A DNA stretch of 64,000 nt from the NCBI GenBank assembly GCA_949825045.1, contig OX463820.1, positions 5,468,501 through 5,532,500 on the forward strand, written 5' to 3'. How positions within the stretch are numbered: position 1 is the first letter of the stretch; the number at the start of each line of letters is the position of its first letter. Positions 11,945 to 24,150 of this stretch are shown here, piece after piece. This DNA comes from Argyresthia goedartella. Taxonomy: Eukaryota > Arthropoda > Insecta > Lepidoptera > Argyresthiidae. Position numbers and translations under genes: made by a program. Under the pieces are notes generated by a model, which did no database searches, had not been told where the DNA came from, and saw nothing but the letters and a program-made list of their open reading frames with translations.

Positions 11945-13300
11945 AACATGCTTTTTAAATTGCTCAAATAGCAATTTCAAAATCTCCAGAGGGATCTTGT
12001 TGTAGTAGAGAATGCACTGACCCTTGAAAAAATTGCTAACCTTCGCGAGTCTAAACCGGGGCTCAACTAGTCTGTGATTGATTACGTCTTAGGTGAACAT
12101 TACAGCTGCCGCTAAGTTTGAAAATGTTGTAAGGTTCTTGCGTACATACATTATATTTTCTAAAATAAATTGACTAGCTACCGGTAGTATGTCAATGTCT
12201 TTTAAAAGCTCTCTTAAGGAGTATGTGCGTTTTAAATTATAAAATAAAAATAATTTGAACAACCGCTGTTTTTCCCAACAACAAGGTACCATAGGACATG
12301 ACACTATGAAAGTTACTAAAATATAATAGCCTAGATGTAGCCACATCCGGGATTTGTCTGATGGTTCTTACATCGTTAGCCGCAGAATTTAATTCACCAG
12401 CTAATTTATCTATGTGGGATCCCCATTGCAATTTGAAATAAAAATTGCAATTATTATAATGGTTATTCTAAGAAACTTTGTATCAATTACTAATTGTAAC
12501 GTGTTGCTGTCTTACAATAAACTGATCTCCAATTTCCTGACATTTGGAAGGGAGAATTTGATGCATTTGGTCTTACCAGCGTTTAACAATAAATTATTAA
12601 CTGTGATCCAATTCAATATTAAAGATAAAACACCATAACATCATCAAAATCTTCTTTTCGTATTTCAATTTTGAAGACCAGCGAAGTATCACTAGCAAAC
12701 AACTATATGTTAGTCAATTTCTCCACCATGAAAGGCAGATCGTTAATATATACCAGAAATAAGAAATGGCTTAATATGGAAGCTTGTAGGATGCCAATTT
12801 TTACACCCGAATACCCGATCCATCAGATTTAATGCCGTTGACTGATGTCTTATGAATTCTATTGCTTAAGTATGATCTTAGTAGATCCAACGCTTTATTT
12901 CTAACTCTGTAATTATTTATTTTCATTAGTAGCGTATCATGATCAACACTATCAAATGCCTTCGACAGATTGCAAAAAACTCCAATACCATCCTGTGCGG
13001 CCTCCCATGCAGAATAAATATGAGATATTAAGGTAATACCTGCATCCGTAGTTGATTTACCTCTAGTGAAACCGTATGGTTCAGCGTGGAGATTGTTTTG
13101 TACGGTTGAAGTGTGAGAGCATTTGATTGAGTATAATCTTTTCAAATATTTTACTTATATATTAGTGTTGGAAGAATAGATATTGGTCTGAAATTTGAAG
13201 GATCACCCTCATCTCCTGACTTGAACAGAGGTATCAGTTTACTGTGTTTCATGAGGTCTGGGAAAGCTCCATCGTCAACACATTTATTGGATATACAGTC
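11945..13300 (-). pseudogene. Decayed LINE reverse transcriptase (jockey-like)
   Basis: Minus-strand fragments in several frames line up in the order of a LINE ORF2. They are DLMKHSKLIPLFKSGDEGD and NFRPISILPTL (about 13,180-13,250), NLSKAFDSVDHDTLL (about 12,930), a frameshifted IND-LPF segment (about 12,750), HIDKLAGELNSAA (about 12,390), LRELLKDIDILPVASQ (about 12,180) and CILYYNKIPLEILKLL (about 11,990). The catalytic YADD segment is missing, and several frameshifts and stops occur. It sits in tetraspanin intron 2 in sense orientation. It is clearly dead. The clade is inferred from motif wording only. Confidence 0.8.
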
Positions 13301-13600
13301 TCGCTCATTAATTCCTTATCCATTTCGTTGAAATTTCGTTAGACACTCAAAATGAATTAACGTCGAAAAGTCCGTTACCAGATTTGTCAATAAATGCCAA
13401 CAATAAAATATCACATCCTCCCTACTAAATAACCACTTGTACTAAATAACCCTATGATCAAAATATACAATTCCTTTCATAGTGATAAAACCTCTTTGCG
13501 AAAAGTTATCAGTAAAAAAAAAGGTTTTTGTCAATGACGACATCATGACTTCTCGCTCACCTCGTTTTTATGAATTTTAATCTGTGTTTAGGACTTTTAA

Positions 13601-14049
13601 TAGTAGTTTATGTGACTGATACATAATGGAGGGCATTAAAACTCGAGAGTGGGTTCATGAAACGAGCCGAAGGCGAGTTTTATAATAATATCATTCGAGA
13701 GTTTTAATGCCTAATTATGTACAGTTACATACAATAGTTTATCTACACACATATCATAAGCTCTCTTTGATGTGTTCAGGAACCGCACGTTTGACCGGCA
13801 TTGTGGTATTGAGTTGTTTAGCTTGTTCTGTAGTACCAACTTCACAGACAAAGTAGAGTCGGCACGCAGCCGGGCGTCGGCGTCCGAAATTTGAATGTCA
13901 TAATATGTAGAAAATTTACACATTATGGTCATAATGTTCAATATTCAGATAAGAAATTAGATTTTAACAAAGTAGCTTAACATTATGCCGATCGTTACGT
14001 GCGGTTTTTGGACGCAGTAAAGAGGATTTATGATATGTGTGTAGATAAA
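13601..14049 (+). repeat. MITE family A, copy 2
   Basis: Begins tagtagtttatgtgactg, has the Xho-like hairpin (aaactcgagagtgggtt ... ttcgagagtttt), then the inverted ends tttatctacacacatatc and gatatgtgtgtagataaa around about 300 bp. It matches the copies at 17,931 and 45,916 and the inverted copy at 3,451. Confidence 0.8.
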
Positions 14050-15142
14050 AATCTTTGCTTTACTATATTCAACCTTAGATCGGTCGGAAATTCGATTTCG
14101 TCGACTGTACAGGCAAATATTGATCAGCCTACCTTTACAATGAATTCGTGTCATATATTTTGTTAAACTAGGTCAGGCAGGCAGGACACCTAGTAAACAT
14201 TCTACAGTCGGTTTGTAAAATACAAACAATGATTTGATCGCACTGATATGTATGTGACTGTCTGTAAATATTATATTATGTTAATTAAGTGACAACTCAT
14301 ATTAATGTGTTTGCCATCACGAGTACATTGTCGAGCATACACACCTTTTCGAATTCGCAGCCTTCATCGTCCTAAAGACGAAAGACTGAGTTATTTAACT
14401 AATTAAAACTCGAATGTACAACTGGCTACCGTACCGGCTAAATATCGATAGGTATTCTAAACATTGTTTCGTTGACATTAGCACTAAAATTAACTAGGCA
14501 TACCTACGCATAGCAACAGATCCGCCTAGGATACAGACGGGACTGACACTCTACGATTGTCGTGTGCGTGACCCAATTCTATATTTTTCGGTATTCCCGA
14601 ATGTTAAGCCCGGAAATAGACGTGACGTGATCTTACCCAACATCAAATGCCAGAGCTCGGATATCGTGGGTATTTCAGGTCGCGCTAGCTTTTGGACCAA
14701 TTAGCGATGGTCTCTGAACGTACCCTGAGAGAGAGTTGATAAGACATCTTTATAACCTAGTGCGGATTTTCGGAAACAATCTTAAGACTGCTGCCAAAAT
14801 ATAATGAAAAGCCTTAGATTTCCAGATACACGAATAATTTAGAGAGGCATGCGGTCTGGTCTTTCTCAAAGGAACCATTGATACTCGAGCTTACTCCACT
14901 CCGATTAATTAAAGGCCGGGTAAGAAGTATCCACCATCAACAGCGTTTTAACAAGCATCTTTACAGGGTCTTATACCTACCTATATAAGTATATACTTTA
15001 TCGGATTCAGCGTATTCGTATTCGCCGATGGGCATAGGCCTCTTCTTTATCCCCAATCCTCAATTTCCTGTGCCGACCGAGAGCCCGTCGATTCGATGAC
15101 ATCGACGGACCATCGAGCCGGTATCATCGGCGAAGAACTCAC

Positions 15143-15328
15143 TATATACAGCAGCTTAGGGCTCTCCTTCCACGCGCCGAAGCACCCGAAAGCCGCCACG
15201 ACGATGATGAGGACTCCCACGGCGATGAGCACGGCATCCGTCTCGTGGCCCGCCGCGTCCGTCACGGTGAAGCCCTTGATCATGCCCATGTCCACGCATG
15301 CTGTTGCGATGATGATGATGCCGAAGAT
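15143..15328 (-). CDS. Tetraspanin exon 2 (TM1 end, small loop, TM2)
   Basis: Acceptor ctccccccag and donor ATA|gtgagt. The 62 residues run from IFGIIIIATACVDMGMIKG through the small loop to TM2 (AVLIAVGVLIIVVAAFGC) and FGAWKESPKLLYI. G-C-x-G-A-W is the classic tetraspanin signature at the TM2 exit. Both borders are phase 0. Confidence 0.95.
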
Positions 15329-15344
15329 CTGGGGGGAGAAACAT

Positions 15345-15530
15345 GTCAACATCAAAATAAAAAAATCTTTATTACTGTAGATATTTACTTACACTTAGCG
15401 AACGTGATTTTTTACGTCTTCTCTACATTGGACCACTACTGTGGGCGTAGTACGGCGAAGAAACTCCCACAGATTGATATTTAGCGCTCTTTTAAAAATT
15501 GATTGTGTTAACTATTAACTTCGAGTTCTG
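15345..15530 (-). repeat. Repeat family D, copy 2
   Basis: Contains ctttattactgtag, cttctctacattggaccact and ctcccacagattgat, as at 50,455. It directly follows the tetraspanin exon 2 acceptor, so it lies in intron 1 about 20 bp from the splice site. Confidence 0.6.
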
Positions 15531-15724
15531 TGTTGAGTTGAATTATAATTCTAGAGAGATAATGTTGGTTAAGAAAAGGGTTGCTCGAACTTGACGTACA
15601 GACGAAAAGCTGACGAAATGGGAAGTAGTCAAATTGGGAAGTGGTCAAATTGGACATAAAGGGAATATTTGTTGAGGATTATTTATAAGTGCACGTGAGC
15701 CAAACAAACAGGTGACGCGGCTTA

Positions 15725-15905
15725 CGTTGTGACAGAGGCAGATTTTCTTCCACATTTAGCCAGTTATTCGATACTCCATCCGAAAACATCGGTCAATCTC
15801 CATAGCTGCGGCGATGGGCTCGCCCCCTGTCACACATAATGGTGTATCGAATATCTGGCTTAACGTGGGCACAATTGTGCCACCCCGTATGGGAGAAGGC
15901 GTAAG
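15725..15905 (+). repeat. SINE family 3 tail fragment
   Basis: Contains ctccatagctgcggcgatgg and gtgggcacaattgtgccacc, also found at 46,870-47,130. The tRNA-like head is absent here. Confidence 0.55.
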
Positions 15906-16090
15906 TATGTTTGTTTGTGTCGATATTCCATTTTGCGAGACAGAGGGCAAGCCCATAGAGCCCATAGAACCTACTGTGGGAACCGAGAAACAGCAACCTC
16001 AATAACATTCAATTGCAGAACTGATTTTTTTCCGAGGACGAGATTCGAATTGGGAAATTATGAGGCTGAACTAGCTCGACCCTACAGGGA

Positions 16091-16476
16091 CCCTATTCTG
16101 TTACGAAAAACGCATAGCGATAGCATATCGATTGTTCCCAAGGGCGGATAATGCGGCGAGCTTATAACCTAAAATTTTGTAATCAGCAACTATTGCGCAG
16201 TCATCGCACGGTCGGTTGCACTAGGTTGCACTGTGTCAAACCAAATTCGTATCATTTGCTTTCTGCTACTTGTAACATCAATACTTTTTAGTTTTGTGAT
16301 TGCTCGCTAGAGGCAGCAATGCCGACCGTTTGCTACACACCGCTATTGTGACTTTTGACAGCAGAAAATGCGCAATTTTTGTCGATTGCTTTCTTATTTC
16401 GTTTGTCGGCATTTTGCGCCCTTTTGAGCAATCAATCAACTATCGCTATGCGTTTTCTATAAGAGAATTGAGCCCC
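16091..16476. repeat. Palindromic MITE family B, copy 2
   Basis: The left end has cgcatagcgatagcatatcg and gggcg.ataatgc. The right end has cggcattttgcgcccttttg and ctatcgctatgcgttttc, its inverted counterpart. The 123-residue open frame overlapping it is a translation of MITE sequence and is not called. Confidence 0.7.
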
Positions 16477-16679
16477 AGGGGACATAGGATGAGTCATACC
16501 GACCCATACCACACTTTGCTCATAACATGTCATGGGCAGTTTGTGTTATTGCGTGACTGTAATGTCGTGATGGCATTAAAACAATATGACCCACTAGTAG
16601 GAAGTAATAAAGGACACTCCTTCATCCAGATGTGGGGGTTTATAGCAGAAACACAGTTGTTAGGTCGCTGACGATGAAG

Positions 16680-17925
16680 CTTGTTAGTATGTGCGTAGTC
16701 AAATCATTTAACAGCGCGATGACGTCACCTGGTAAGCTCACTCTGATTGCTCAGCTTGTCGGAATGAAAGTACCAATTCGTTTATCTAAATGCCATACGT
16801 ATAGATAGAATATCAAACTGTACATCAGGCTTTAATGAGAATTGAAACTATCATCCAGCTTAATCACGGTTTAACCGATATCTATCTTCCACCCACTTCT
16901 ACCAGTTAATTTTAACTAAAAAGCCATTCAGTTAGCTTAGCCTAGAGGCGGCTCCTATCGCATATCGTAGGTTGAAATGGTAGGGTAATCATTAGCTCCC
17001 ACGTAAAAAAAAAACTATTCACTACACATAAATACTGTTTAAATGTTCAAGAGCTCTATCGATATAACGTTGTGGACCTCATAGGTTAGTTAGACTAACA
17101 GATAAACAGATTAAGATTAAATAATTAAAAAACAAATTTACCAATTCAAAGTATAATCATTGCATAGAATGCAATTTTTTTGTCACTTCTGTTCATCTTA
17201 TAGCTAAAGGTCTTAACTTTCTTTCTTGTATTAATTACTTATGAGTATTTTACGGTTTTCTAATCAAGAATGAAATCTGAAATGACAAAATACCTGTCCG
17301 TTTTCCCTTTTATTATTTTACAACTACGCCAAGGAAAGCTCATAAAGCTCGATGACGAAATCGACAATTGATGAGTATGCCTCATGTGGGCGTGCTAATA
17401 GCTATGTACATGTGAAATTCAATGCTTGGGTGCTTTTGAATTGTGTTGATTCGGAGAAAGCTTTTTGTTGACAATTCTATGATTAGAATTATTTACTAAG
17501 TTTGAAATACAGTGTTGTGTTTCTTGAGTAGTCACCAAAAGCTTGGATTTGTTTTTTATTATTATTATTATGTCGTAGTGCTAATGTTATAATTAAGCAA
17601 TGGTTAAGTTTTTACTACGTACATATTCATTAATAACAATGCATTTTTTCTGTTTTCCACGAGGCGTGGTATTTTAAATAAGTAATTATAGTACTTAGTG
17701 TACTTACATAATATTTTTATACGGTACGTAATTAATACGTAAGGCCATTGCAATAGGACCCTCTTGACATCTGTCAGTCTTAGTTTCATAGAAATATGAC
17801 CAGCTTAAAACATAGATTAAATTTAATAAATAGATATGGTCTTCAAACATCTTTAAAATGAATGTCACCATTGAACTCAATTATTTTTGATTTATCGATT
17901 ATTTGGTTAAAAATAACGCTAGTAT
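16680..17925. other. Tetraspanin intron 1; no gene or repeat recognised
   Basis: AT-rich sequence without coding signals. Confidence 0.45.
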
Positions 17926-17930
17926 TTAAT

Positions 17931-18323
17931 AGTAGTTTATGTGACTGCTACATAATGGAAGGCTCGTTTCATAATAATATCACTCGAGAGTTTTAATGCC
18001 TAATTATGTACAGTTACATATACTAGTTTATCTACACACATATCATAAGCTCTCTTTGATGTGTTCAGGAACAGCATGTTTGACCGGCAGTTGTTTAGCT
18101 TGTATAGTACCAACTTCATAGACAAAGTAGGGGCGGCACGGAGGCGGGCGTCGGCGTTCGAAATTTGAATGTCATAATATGTAGAAAAATTTCACATTAT
18201 TGTCATAATGTATAATTTTTCAGATAAGCAATGAGTTTTCACCAAGTAGTTTAACAATATGCTGATCGTAACGTGCGGTTTTTGTACGCAGTAAAGAGGG
18301 TTTATGATAGGTGTGTAGATAAA
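17931..18323 (+). repeat. MITE family A, copy 3
   Basis: Same outline as the copy at 13,601 but shorter: the first hairpin has lost one arm (about 40 bp missing near 17,960). The inverted ends tatctacacacatatc and ggtgtgtagataaa are retained. Confidence 0.75.
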
Positions 18324-18329
18324 ATGACA

Positions 18330-19770
18330 AACGGTTCACCGACGTCACTTTGCAACGACATAATTTTTTTTGAACATAAAATTGTTTATTATATTTAGAA
18401 TGGTTTATTAGTCAATTTAAATCGTAAAATTGCCTTCTTTTGTCACTATTACAATAAATATGTATTTTTACTGAAAAAAATTAGCAATTTTAAGCAAGTT
18501 CTCCCCCCGTTACTTTGTTGAATTTTGATGAAGTGTCAATGTAACCTTTACCGTTTAATAAACATCGTGTTTTCTGTGTTTTCTGAGGTTTGAAATGTCA
18601 TATTCATGTAATTAAGCAATGTAAATGAAGATTTAGAGAATTCTGACTGGGTGAAATTAAACGGGTCGCGTTAGAAATTACTCCTTTAAATAGGTGACAG
18701 TACAATTTCATGTGATAAAGGATTTTGTATAAAATTTGTCTACCGTCAATCATCAAGCCACATATTATGTTCTTGTACTTGATATACGCCACTTGGTATG
18801 ATAAAAATATAGTGCAAATTATTTGACTTTAAATGATTTGGTCGCAACTGCCTTTAAGTACTATCGCGCTTAGTTGACTTCCATGTTGGTAGCTCCACGC
18901 CGAAATAAGTTCTCGAAAAGCGTAGCATTTTGTATATTTTGGATAACAAGATCCATAATTTGTTGGTACATGATTTTTTAGAAAAAAACGAATTAAATTG
19001 AAATTCGATTTGAATTTAAGTTAAAAAGTTTCTCGAGGTAAGTTTGATTGCCCAATGTTGGTACATTGGACAATCAATCCTGCCCGAGATCACCGAGAGA
19101 TGGCGTTGGTACTGCTCCAGGTCCAGGTTCTGTCAATAATAGATGCAGTGCGTTTCCGCAAGGTTGATTATGGTGTCTTCTATCCGTGAACCGTAAAACG
19201 TGGCAGTTAGTTATCTCCAGAAATTAACATAACAATCTACGTTTCACATCGGCGAAGTAACCTCGAACCGGCGCGGCGTCATCCCGTAGTAAATCACAAT
19301 CAGCGTACTTCCTGCTCTTTGGAACAATTAGTTACCGCGCGTCAAACTCATCGGTATGGAAAAGCCTCGGAAAAGCATTGTCATCATCATGTATGGTAAA
19401 AGGAACTAATGGTCATTCATGAAGCTGTAAAAGTGTTGTGATTTTATAAAGGAACAATATTATATGTCATCTAAATTAAGATTTGTCAGTAACCTGCGGT
19501 ACCCTTATTCTTATTAGGAACACCCCTGAGAAATATAGCCATGAAATTAATCAAAACGTTCACAAAATATGAATCACCAAATAATTGTAAATCTGTCTCC
19601 TAAATAATAGATTTATCACTTTTTTTTCTATTGCCCCAATAGCTTGTTCTCAAAAAAGAAGATCGATCATAAAAATAATAGATGTCATCAATTTTATCGA
19701 TCGGTTACCTAAATTAAACAGTAGATCTGTCACAAAAATTATAGATCTGTCACCTATCGCATCAAATCTG
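18330..19770. other. No gene seen; short palindrome near 19,045
   Basis: Mostly AT-rich. A ttgattgcccaatg / cattggacaatcaa inverted pair lies at about 19,047-19,076. A GC-richer stretch at 19,080-19,330 could be old coding debris, but its minus-strand frame is interrupted and unrecognised. Confidence 0.4.
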
Positions 19771-19779
19771 CTGAATTTC

Positions 19780-19890
19780 ATACAAAATATCAGGGCGAAT
19801 TGGTGGGTAAGGGTAGGTGAAGGCTAAAGGGGGGTGAGCGAAGCAAACCCCCCTTTAGCCTTCGTGGTAGGTTGACAAGTAAGATTAAAA
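19780..19890. repeat. Interspersed repeat family E, copy 3, with hairpin
   Basis: Contains tatcagggcgaattgg, ggtgagcgaagcaaac and cttcgtggtaggttgac. The arms ggctaaagggggg and cccccctttagcc pair around a 13-nt loop. Flanking sequence (19,590-20,080) has repeated 'agatctgtcac' and 'ttaggtgaccaat' words. Confidence 0.6.
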
Positions 19891-20099
19891 TCCCTCAATT
19901 GGTGATCAATGTTTAATTGTTTGGTGAGAGACGTTAGATGACACATCTGTTATTTAGGTGACCAATCTACAAATTCTACCAAAATATTATTTCTCGGCAA
20001 TTTTTAAATACATTTTAGGTGACCAATTTTATATTATTTAGGATACCATTATTAGATGACAGATCTATTAATCATACCCATTTCATAATTACTTTTAAC

Positions 20100-21730
20100 A
20101 TGAGCTAGAGTGTGTAAGTGAAAGGGTCAATGTCTAAGTCTAAGGGTATTACGGATAGGAGGACGGAGATGTTCATTCTGAACAACTTTTCTCGAGAGGC
20201 CTAAGTTCGGTCACTTCCACACCTATTGATTGGCTGCTTGACTTGCACGAATGCCCAATTAAAGCATTTATTTATTTTCTTACACACACGTGCTCTCAAC
20301 AGGTGCTCCTTAAGAATGCCGAGTCAGTCAGTTGACATTTAAAACAATACGAAATAGTAGTGAAATGGGAACTTTATGTCCAATCGGGCCATCGAATCAG
20401 GTCGCGTGCCAGAAATATGACAACGGTCGATATTTTACTTTTAGTACCTGATACACGTATAGAAGCAGAAAGGCCAAGCCCACTGATTCGTGTGTACCGT
20501 CTTGAATATCAATTAATATAGGTAATTTATAACTAATGCTTCTGTAAACCTATAAGTATATATCATCTTACAACTATCCTGTGGGTCTCAGACAAGGAAG
20601 GTATGTTCTTAACAAACTTGATGTTCTCTTTCACATTTAATTAAGATATTTCACAACTATTTTAATGTTTTTCTACTTGCTAGTTTTAGCTCTTGTAATA
20701 CCACATGCAATGTGTTGCTTTACTAAGAGAGGCACTTCGACAACCGAGATACAGAGTTTTTGACCAGTTCGGTTGTTATTGTGGAACCCTTCGATTCTAA
20801 GTTAACATATATGCTATTTCTTTAGTTTTGTAAGTAGAAACTGTGTATGTTATCTGTGCAGTAAACATTTTTTTTATTTCATTTCAATTTAATTCCAGAA
20901 TAAGGTATCCCTACTAACAACGTCAGTTTTGTAGAGATGCTAACACTCGCCGTCGACTGAAATTTTCTCAGATCATGGGAGTTTTATTTCGCTTTTCAAG
21001 CAACGTGTTTATAATACTGTCGCCACGAAATGCCATAAAAATACCTGATTGGCAAACAACAGTGTTTTACGCGTTATGCTGCTAAAATAAGTTGTCTGGA
21101 CTGGATATTCAGAAGAATCCTTCCTTACCTATTACCAAATCAAAAGTCCTTGAGATCTTAGTCAACACCCATAAAAATTGTAAGATCGCCGTGACAAGAC
21201 TGTCTTAACGACATTGGACGAAATCGGATTGTACAAACCAGCCGTTTACAAAGCGATTAACTACCAGATGGCCCTTCATTCGTCGTTTGCTTGACAACTC
21301 TACCAAATAGGAAAAACGGGTCAAATATATCAAGATGTTGTCGTATTTTTGGCCTCTTCAATTCTACAGCATTGCTATGACAACCTATTAGGTTAACAAT
21401 TTAAAAGGACGCTGGAATATACTCCCGTGGGTTTTCGATTATGTTGATTTTAATCGTCCGGGTTGTCATGGTCATGTTACGCATAGTTACTCAACGGCTG
21501 ATCATCAAAGAGCGGCGCCTGCGCATGTGGGACGGAAACATAAAAGTTTAAATTAACTTACAGGGTGGATAAGATTTGTTGGGCATAGTAGGATTGGTAG
21601 AGCATGACCTTTGGTTTGGTAAGCCTGCCATTAACAATTGTGAATCCAACGATCTTCCTCATGAATGTTGTCAAGTATGCTCCACAAACTATGTTAGAGG
21701 CTGGGCATCCCGACAGGGGAACTTATTTAC
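20100..21730. other. Tetraspanin intron 1; no gene or repeat recognised
   Basis: No coding or repeat signal that can be supported. Confidence 0.4.
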
Positions 21731-21739
21731 CTTCAGCTT

Positions 21740-22330
21740 ACTTTTTAACCGACATAAAAAAGCAGGTCGGAATGGATTTGTAATGTTTTTTTTAAATTTA
21801 TGTTCAGCGATTTCTTCAAGAGAGACGGATGGATCGTTTTTTTTTTTGGATTGTGTTTGAGACTTCCGATTGGTCCCATTAACGCCAGCTCAGGATCAGT
21901 TGATGGATTCCTGGAGAAATCGAGGGAACTTTTCAAATATTAATAAGCAGACCTCTAACGATTTTTGTATTTTTCATAGTAACTGGTGCATTTACTCTCA
22001 GTAAGCACAATTTTGTTAAGTGAAACCGATGATGAAGACCACAGATGCCATTGGAACTGCTCAGTACTAGGTATCCCGCAGGTTGCTATAGGTTACTTTA
22101 TAACGGTAAGTAATGTATTCTCGTCATAATGCTTATGGTGAATTGGATGTGATGGTGAAGTACCAGGAGAGCTTCTCAACAGTTGACAAAGTCAGTCAGG
22201 ACCTGAGGAATCATCGTGAAGAAATCGAGGAAACTCTTCAAATAGTAAATGCACATCTGTAGCGATTTGGGTATTTTGCATGGAATCTCGTGCATTTGGC
22301 GAAATTGAACTGATGATGAAAACAGGATAG
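21740..22330 (+). repeat. Interspersed repeat family F, copy 1 (partly duplicated)
   Basis: Shares 'gagacggatgga', 'aaatcgagggaac', 'gatgatgaagaccacag' and 'taccaggagagcttctcaac' with 40,550-40,960. A second partial unit (gaagaaatcgaggaaactc) follows at about 22,219, so the right half is tandemly repeated. Confidence 0.6.
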
Positions 22331-23340
22331 CCACCGGACATACTCCAATCTGGATTTTTATGGGTTGGGATACGTTTGCATTAATGTATGCTAATCAGAT
22401 ATTTTGTATAAATTCTACACCCACCTTTTCTTTGGAGCAAAAATAATTAAATTACGTTATACGTTCACCAATCCCTGCTGACACCCGTGATCGACAAGCT
22501 AGTGAAAAGATTTTGAGTAACTCGAGATTTACAAAAGCGTATATGCGCAGCCTTAAGGTGCGTCAGATTTTTTTATTTTATTTTCAAGGCAATGGTGTTT
22601 GTTCTAAAGTCGCACGTCTTATCCAGATACCTATTCCAAACTGCTACATTGTCATCCATTGCCTTTGGCACGCGCCGTACATTACTAATGACATATTGCT
22701 TTGTATTACGGAGGTCCCCCTCAACGTTACCAACATACTGAGCTGGATGGGACGACGCTTTACATAGATATGGCGATGCAATTTGGTTATATACCTAAGG
22801 TAGGTAAAGATGTAATTACAAAACTATGTAGATTTATGTGGTTTTTTAAACCATCTGTGCTTAGGAAAGCTGCAACAGTAGATGCATAAAGATGCCTGAT
22901 GTATCTAATTTAATTACGTACGTAGTTAGTGCCTGTTGCGTTCTGGGGTTGTTATTTATTTGATTACAGTAATTTTAATTAGTTATATAGAGTTATAAAT
23001 ATAGGTAAGATAAAAATTAGGATTCCTATTTAATCTGGCATATTTATTAGTTAGGTAGGTTGTCGTGTAACGATACGAACCTAACCAGAACCTAACAGAA
23101 AACAACCAGGATAAAATTTAGTAGCGACAGTTTATTAGAGTTATTTACAGTGATGACTATAGAAAAATGATACGAAGATGAGGATGGATGAAATGAGAAC
23201 AGGTTTTTATAAAATATAGATTAGGTATAAAAAAGGGAGTTGAGGACACGGAGAGTAGGAGACCGATGGAGTGATGACCAGGATGCAGGTGTAGCCGAGA
23301 ACGGTTAGGTGACGAGGAGACTCAGCGCAGCGCTGAACAG
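22330..23340. other. No gene supported
   Basis: The short plus-strand frames at 22,513-22,889 have no recognisable domain and no splice support, so they are left uncalled. Confidence 0.4.
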
Positions 23341-23344
23341 GGTT

Positions 23345-23575
23345 GAGGCTCGCAGGATCGCGTTGCAGTAACGGCTCGCAGGATCGCGTTGCAGTAACGG
23401 CTCGCAGGATCGCGTTGTAGTAACGGCTCGCAGGATCGCGTTGTAGTAACGGCTCGCAGGATCACGTTGTAGGAACGGCTCGCAGGATCGCGTTGTAGGA
23501 ACGGCTCGCAGGATCGCGTTGTAGGAACGGCTCGCAGGATCCCGTTGTAGGAACGGCTCGCAGGATCCCGGGGTA
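23345..23575. repeat. 26-bp minisatellite (cggctcgcaggatcgcgttg...)
   Basis: Nine near-identical GC-rich units. Variants move in blocks: gcagtaa first, then gtagtaa, then gtaggaa, and finally a cccgttg form. This is typical of array growth by local duplication. It lies about 315 bp upstream of the candidate promoter at 23,891. Confidence 0.9.
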
Positions 23576-23890
23576 GTGCGACCCCGGGATAAGGCCTTTA
23601 GGTGGTTCTTCTCGCTCAGAAGCTGACGTGAGACTCCAGAATTTCAGAAATGTTCCGCTCTTATACCCTTTTTGGAGAGTTCTAAAAATTATTTAAATTA
23701 AACGTAATTTTTGTGAGTGGCCAAGAGAGAAAAAGTATTGAAGCAAACATATCAGACCGCTAACGAGTTTGAATGGACATTGCCATGACAACCAGATAAA
23801 CAACGACATCAACATATGTCAAACTTTGGTTTCAGGCTCGTAATATGGAAAACAACAAAAAAACCATGAAGTAAATGAAGTAACAATGAA

Positions 23891-23900
23891 TATAAAAAGG
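23891..23900 (+). promoter_or_regulatory. Candidate TATA box (TATAAAAAGG)
   Basis: Lies 68 bp before the ATG at 23,959 in otherwise GC-richer sequence. The spacing leaves room for a start site near 23,921 and a short 5' UTR. Confidence 0.4.
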
Positions 23901-23958
23901 TAGCGCACCAGCGCGCACGAAGCCCGAGATTGCAGAGTTTCGGAGAAAGCCAAATACA

Positions 23959-23970
23959 ATGTCACCAAAG
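23959..23970 (+). CDS. Candidate exon 1 of a small unrecognised gene
   Basis: ATG followed by three codons (MSPK) and a donor AAG|gtaaac. The reading phase (0) agrees with the exon at 24,068. The context (TATA box, short leader, brief intron of 97 bp) suggests a real gene start, but so short an exon could be chance. It is antisense inside tetraspanin intron 1. No homology is recognised. Confidence 0.35.
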
Positions 23971-24067
23971 GTAAACCCCTTCGCTATCGATTTAGAAGTG
24001 CTGATAGTGTGAAAATACAAAGCGAAAATGATTTGTTAATGTGTTCTTATGGTATAAAACGTTACAG

Positions 24068-24150
24068 GGTCCTATGAAAATAAAGGTGATACCAAATAAC
24101 AAGCTGTACAGCTCAGCAAGTATCCAGCTGAAAATCCTGGAAAATGACAT
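24068..24150 (+). CDS. Candidate exon 2 of a small unrecognised gene
   Basis: Acceptor cgttacag and a strong donor gtaagt at 24,151. The exon reads GPMKIKVIPNNKLYSSASIQ and on to LKILEND with no stop, and ends in phase 2. The continuation was not found, so the gene is incomplete here. The basic, hydrophilic composition with regular aliphatic residues looks protein-like. Function is unknown. RNA-seq covering this junction would settle it. Confidence 0.38.

Noticed and set aside
16300..16671. 123-residue plus-strand frame
   Set aside because: Its first half is MITE family B sequence, and no recognisable domain is present.
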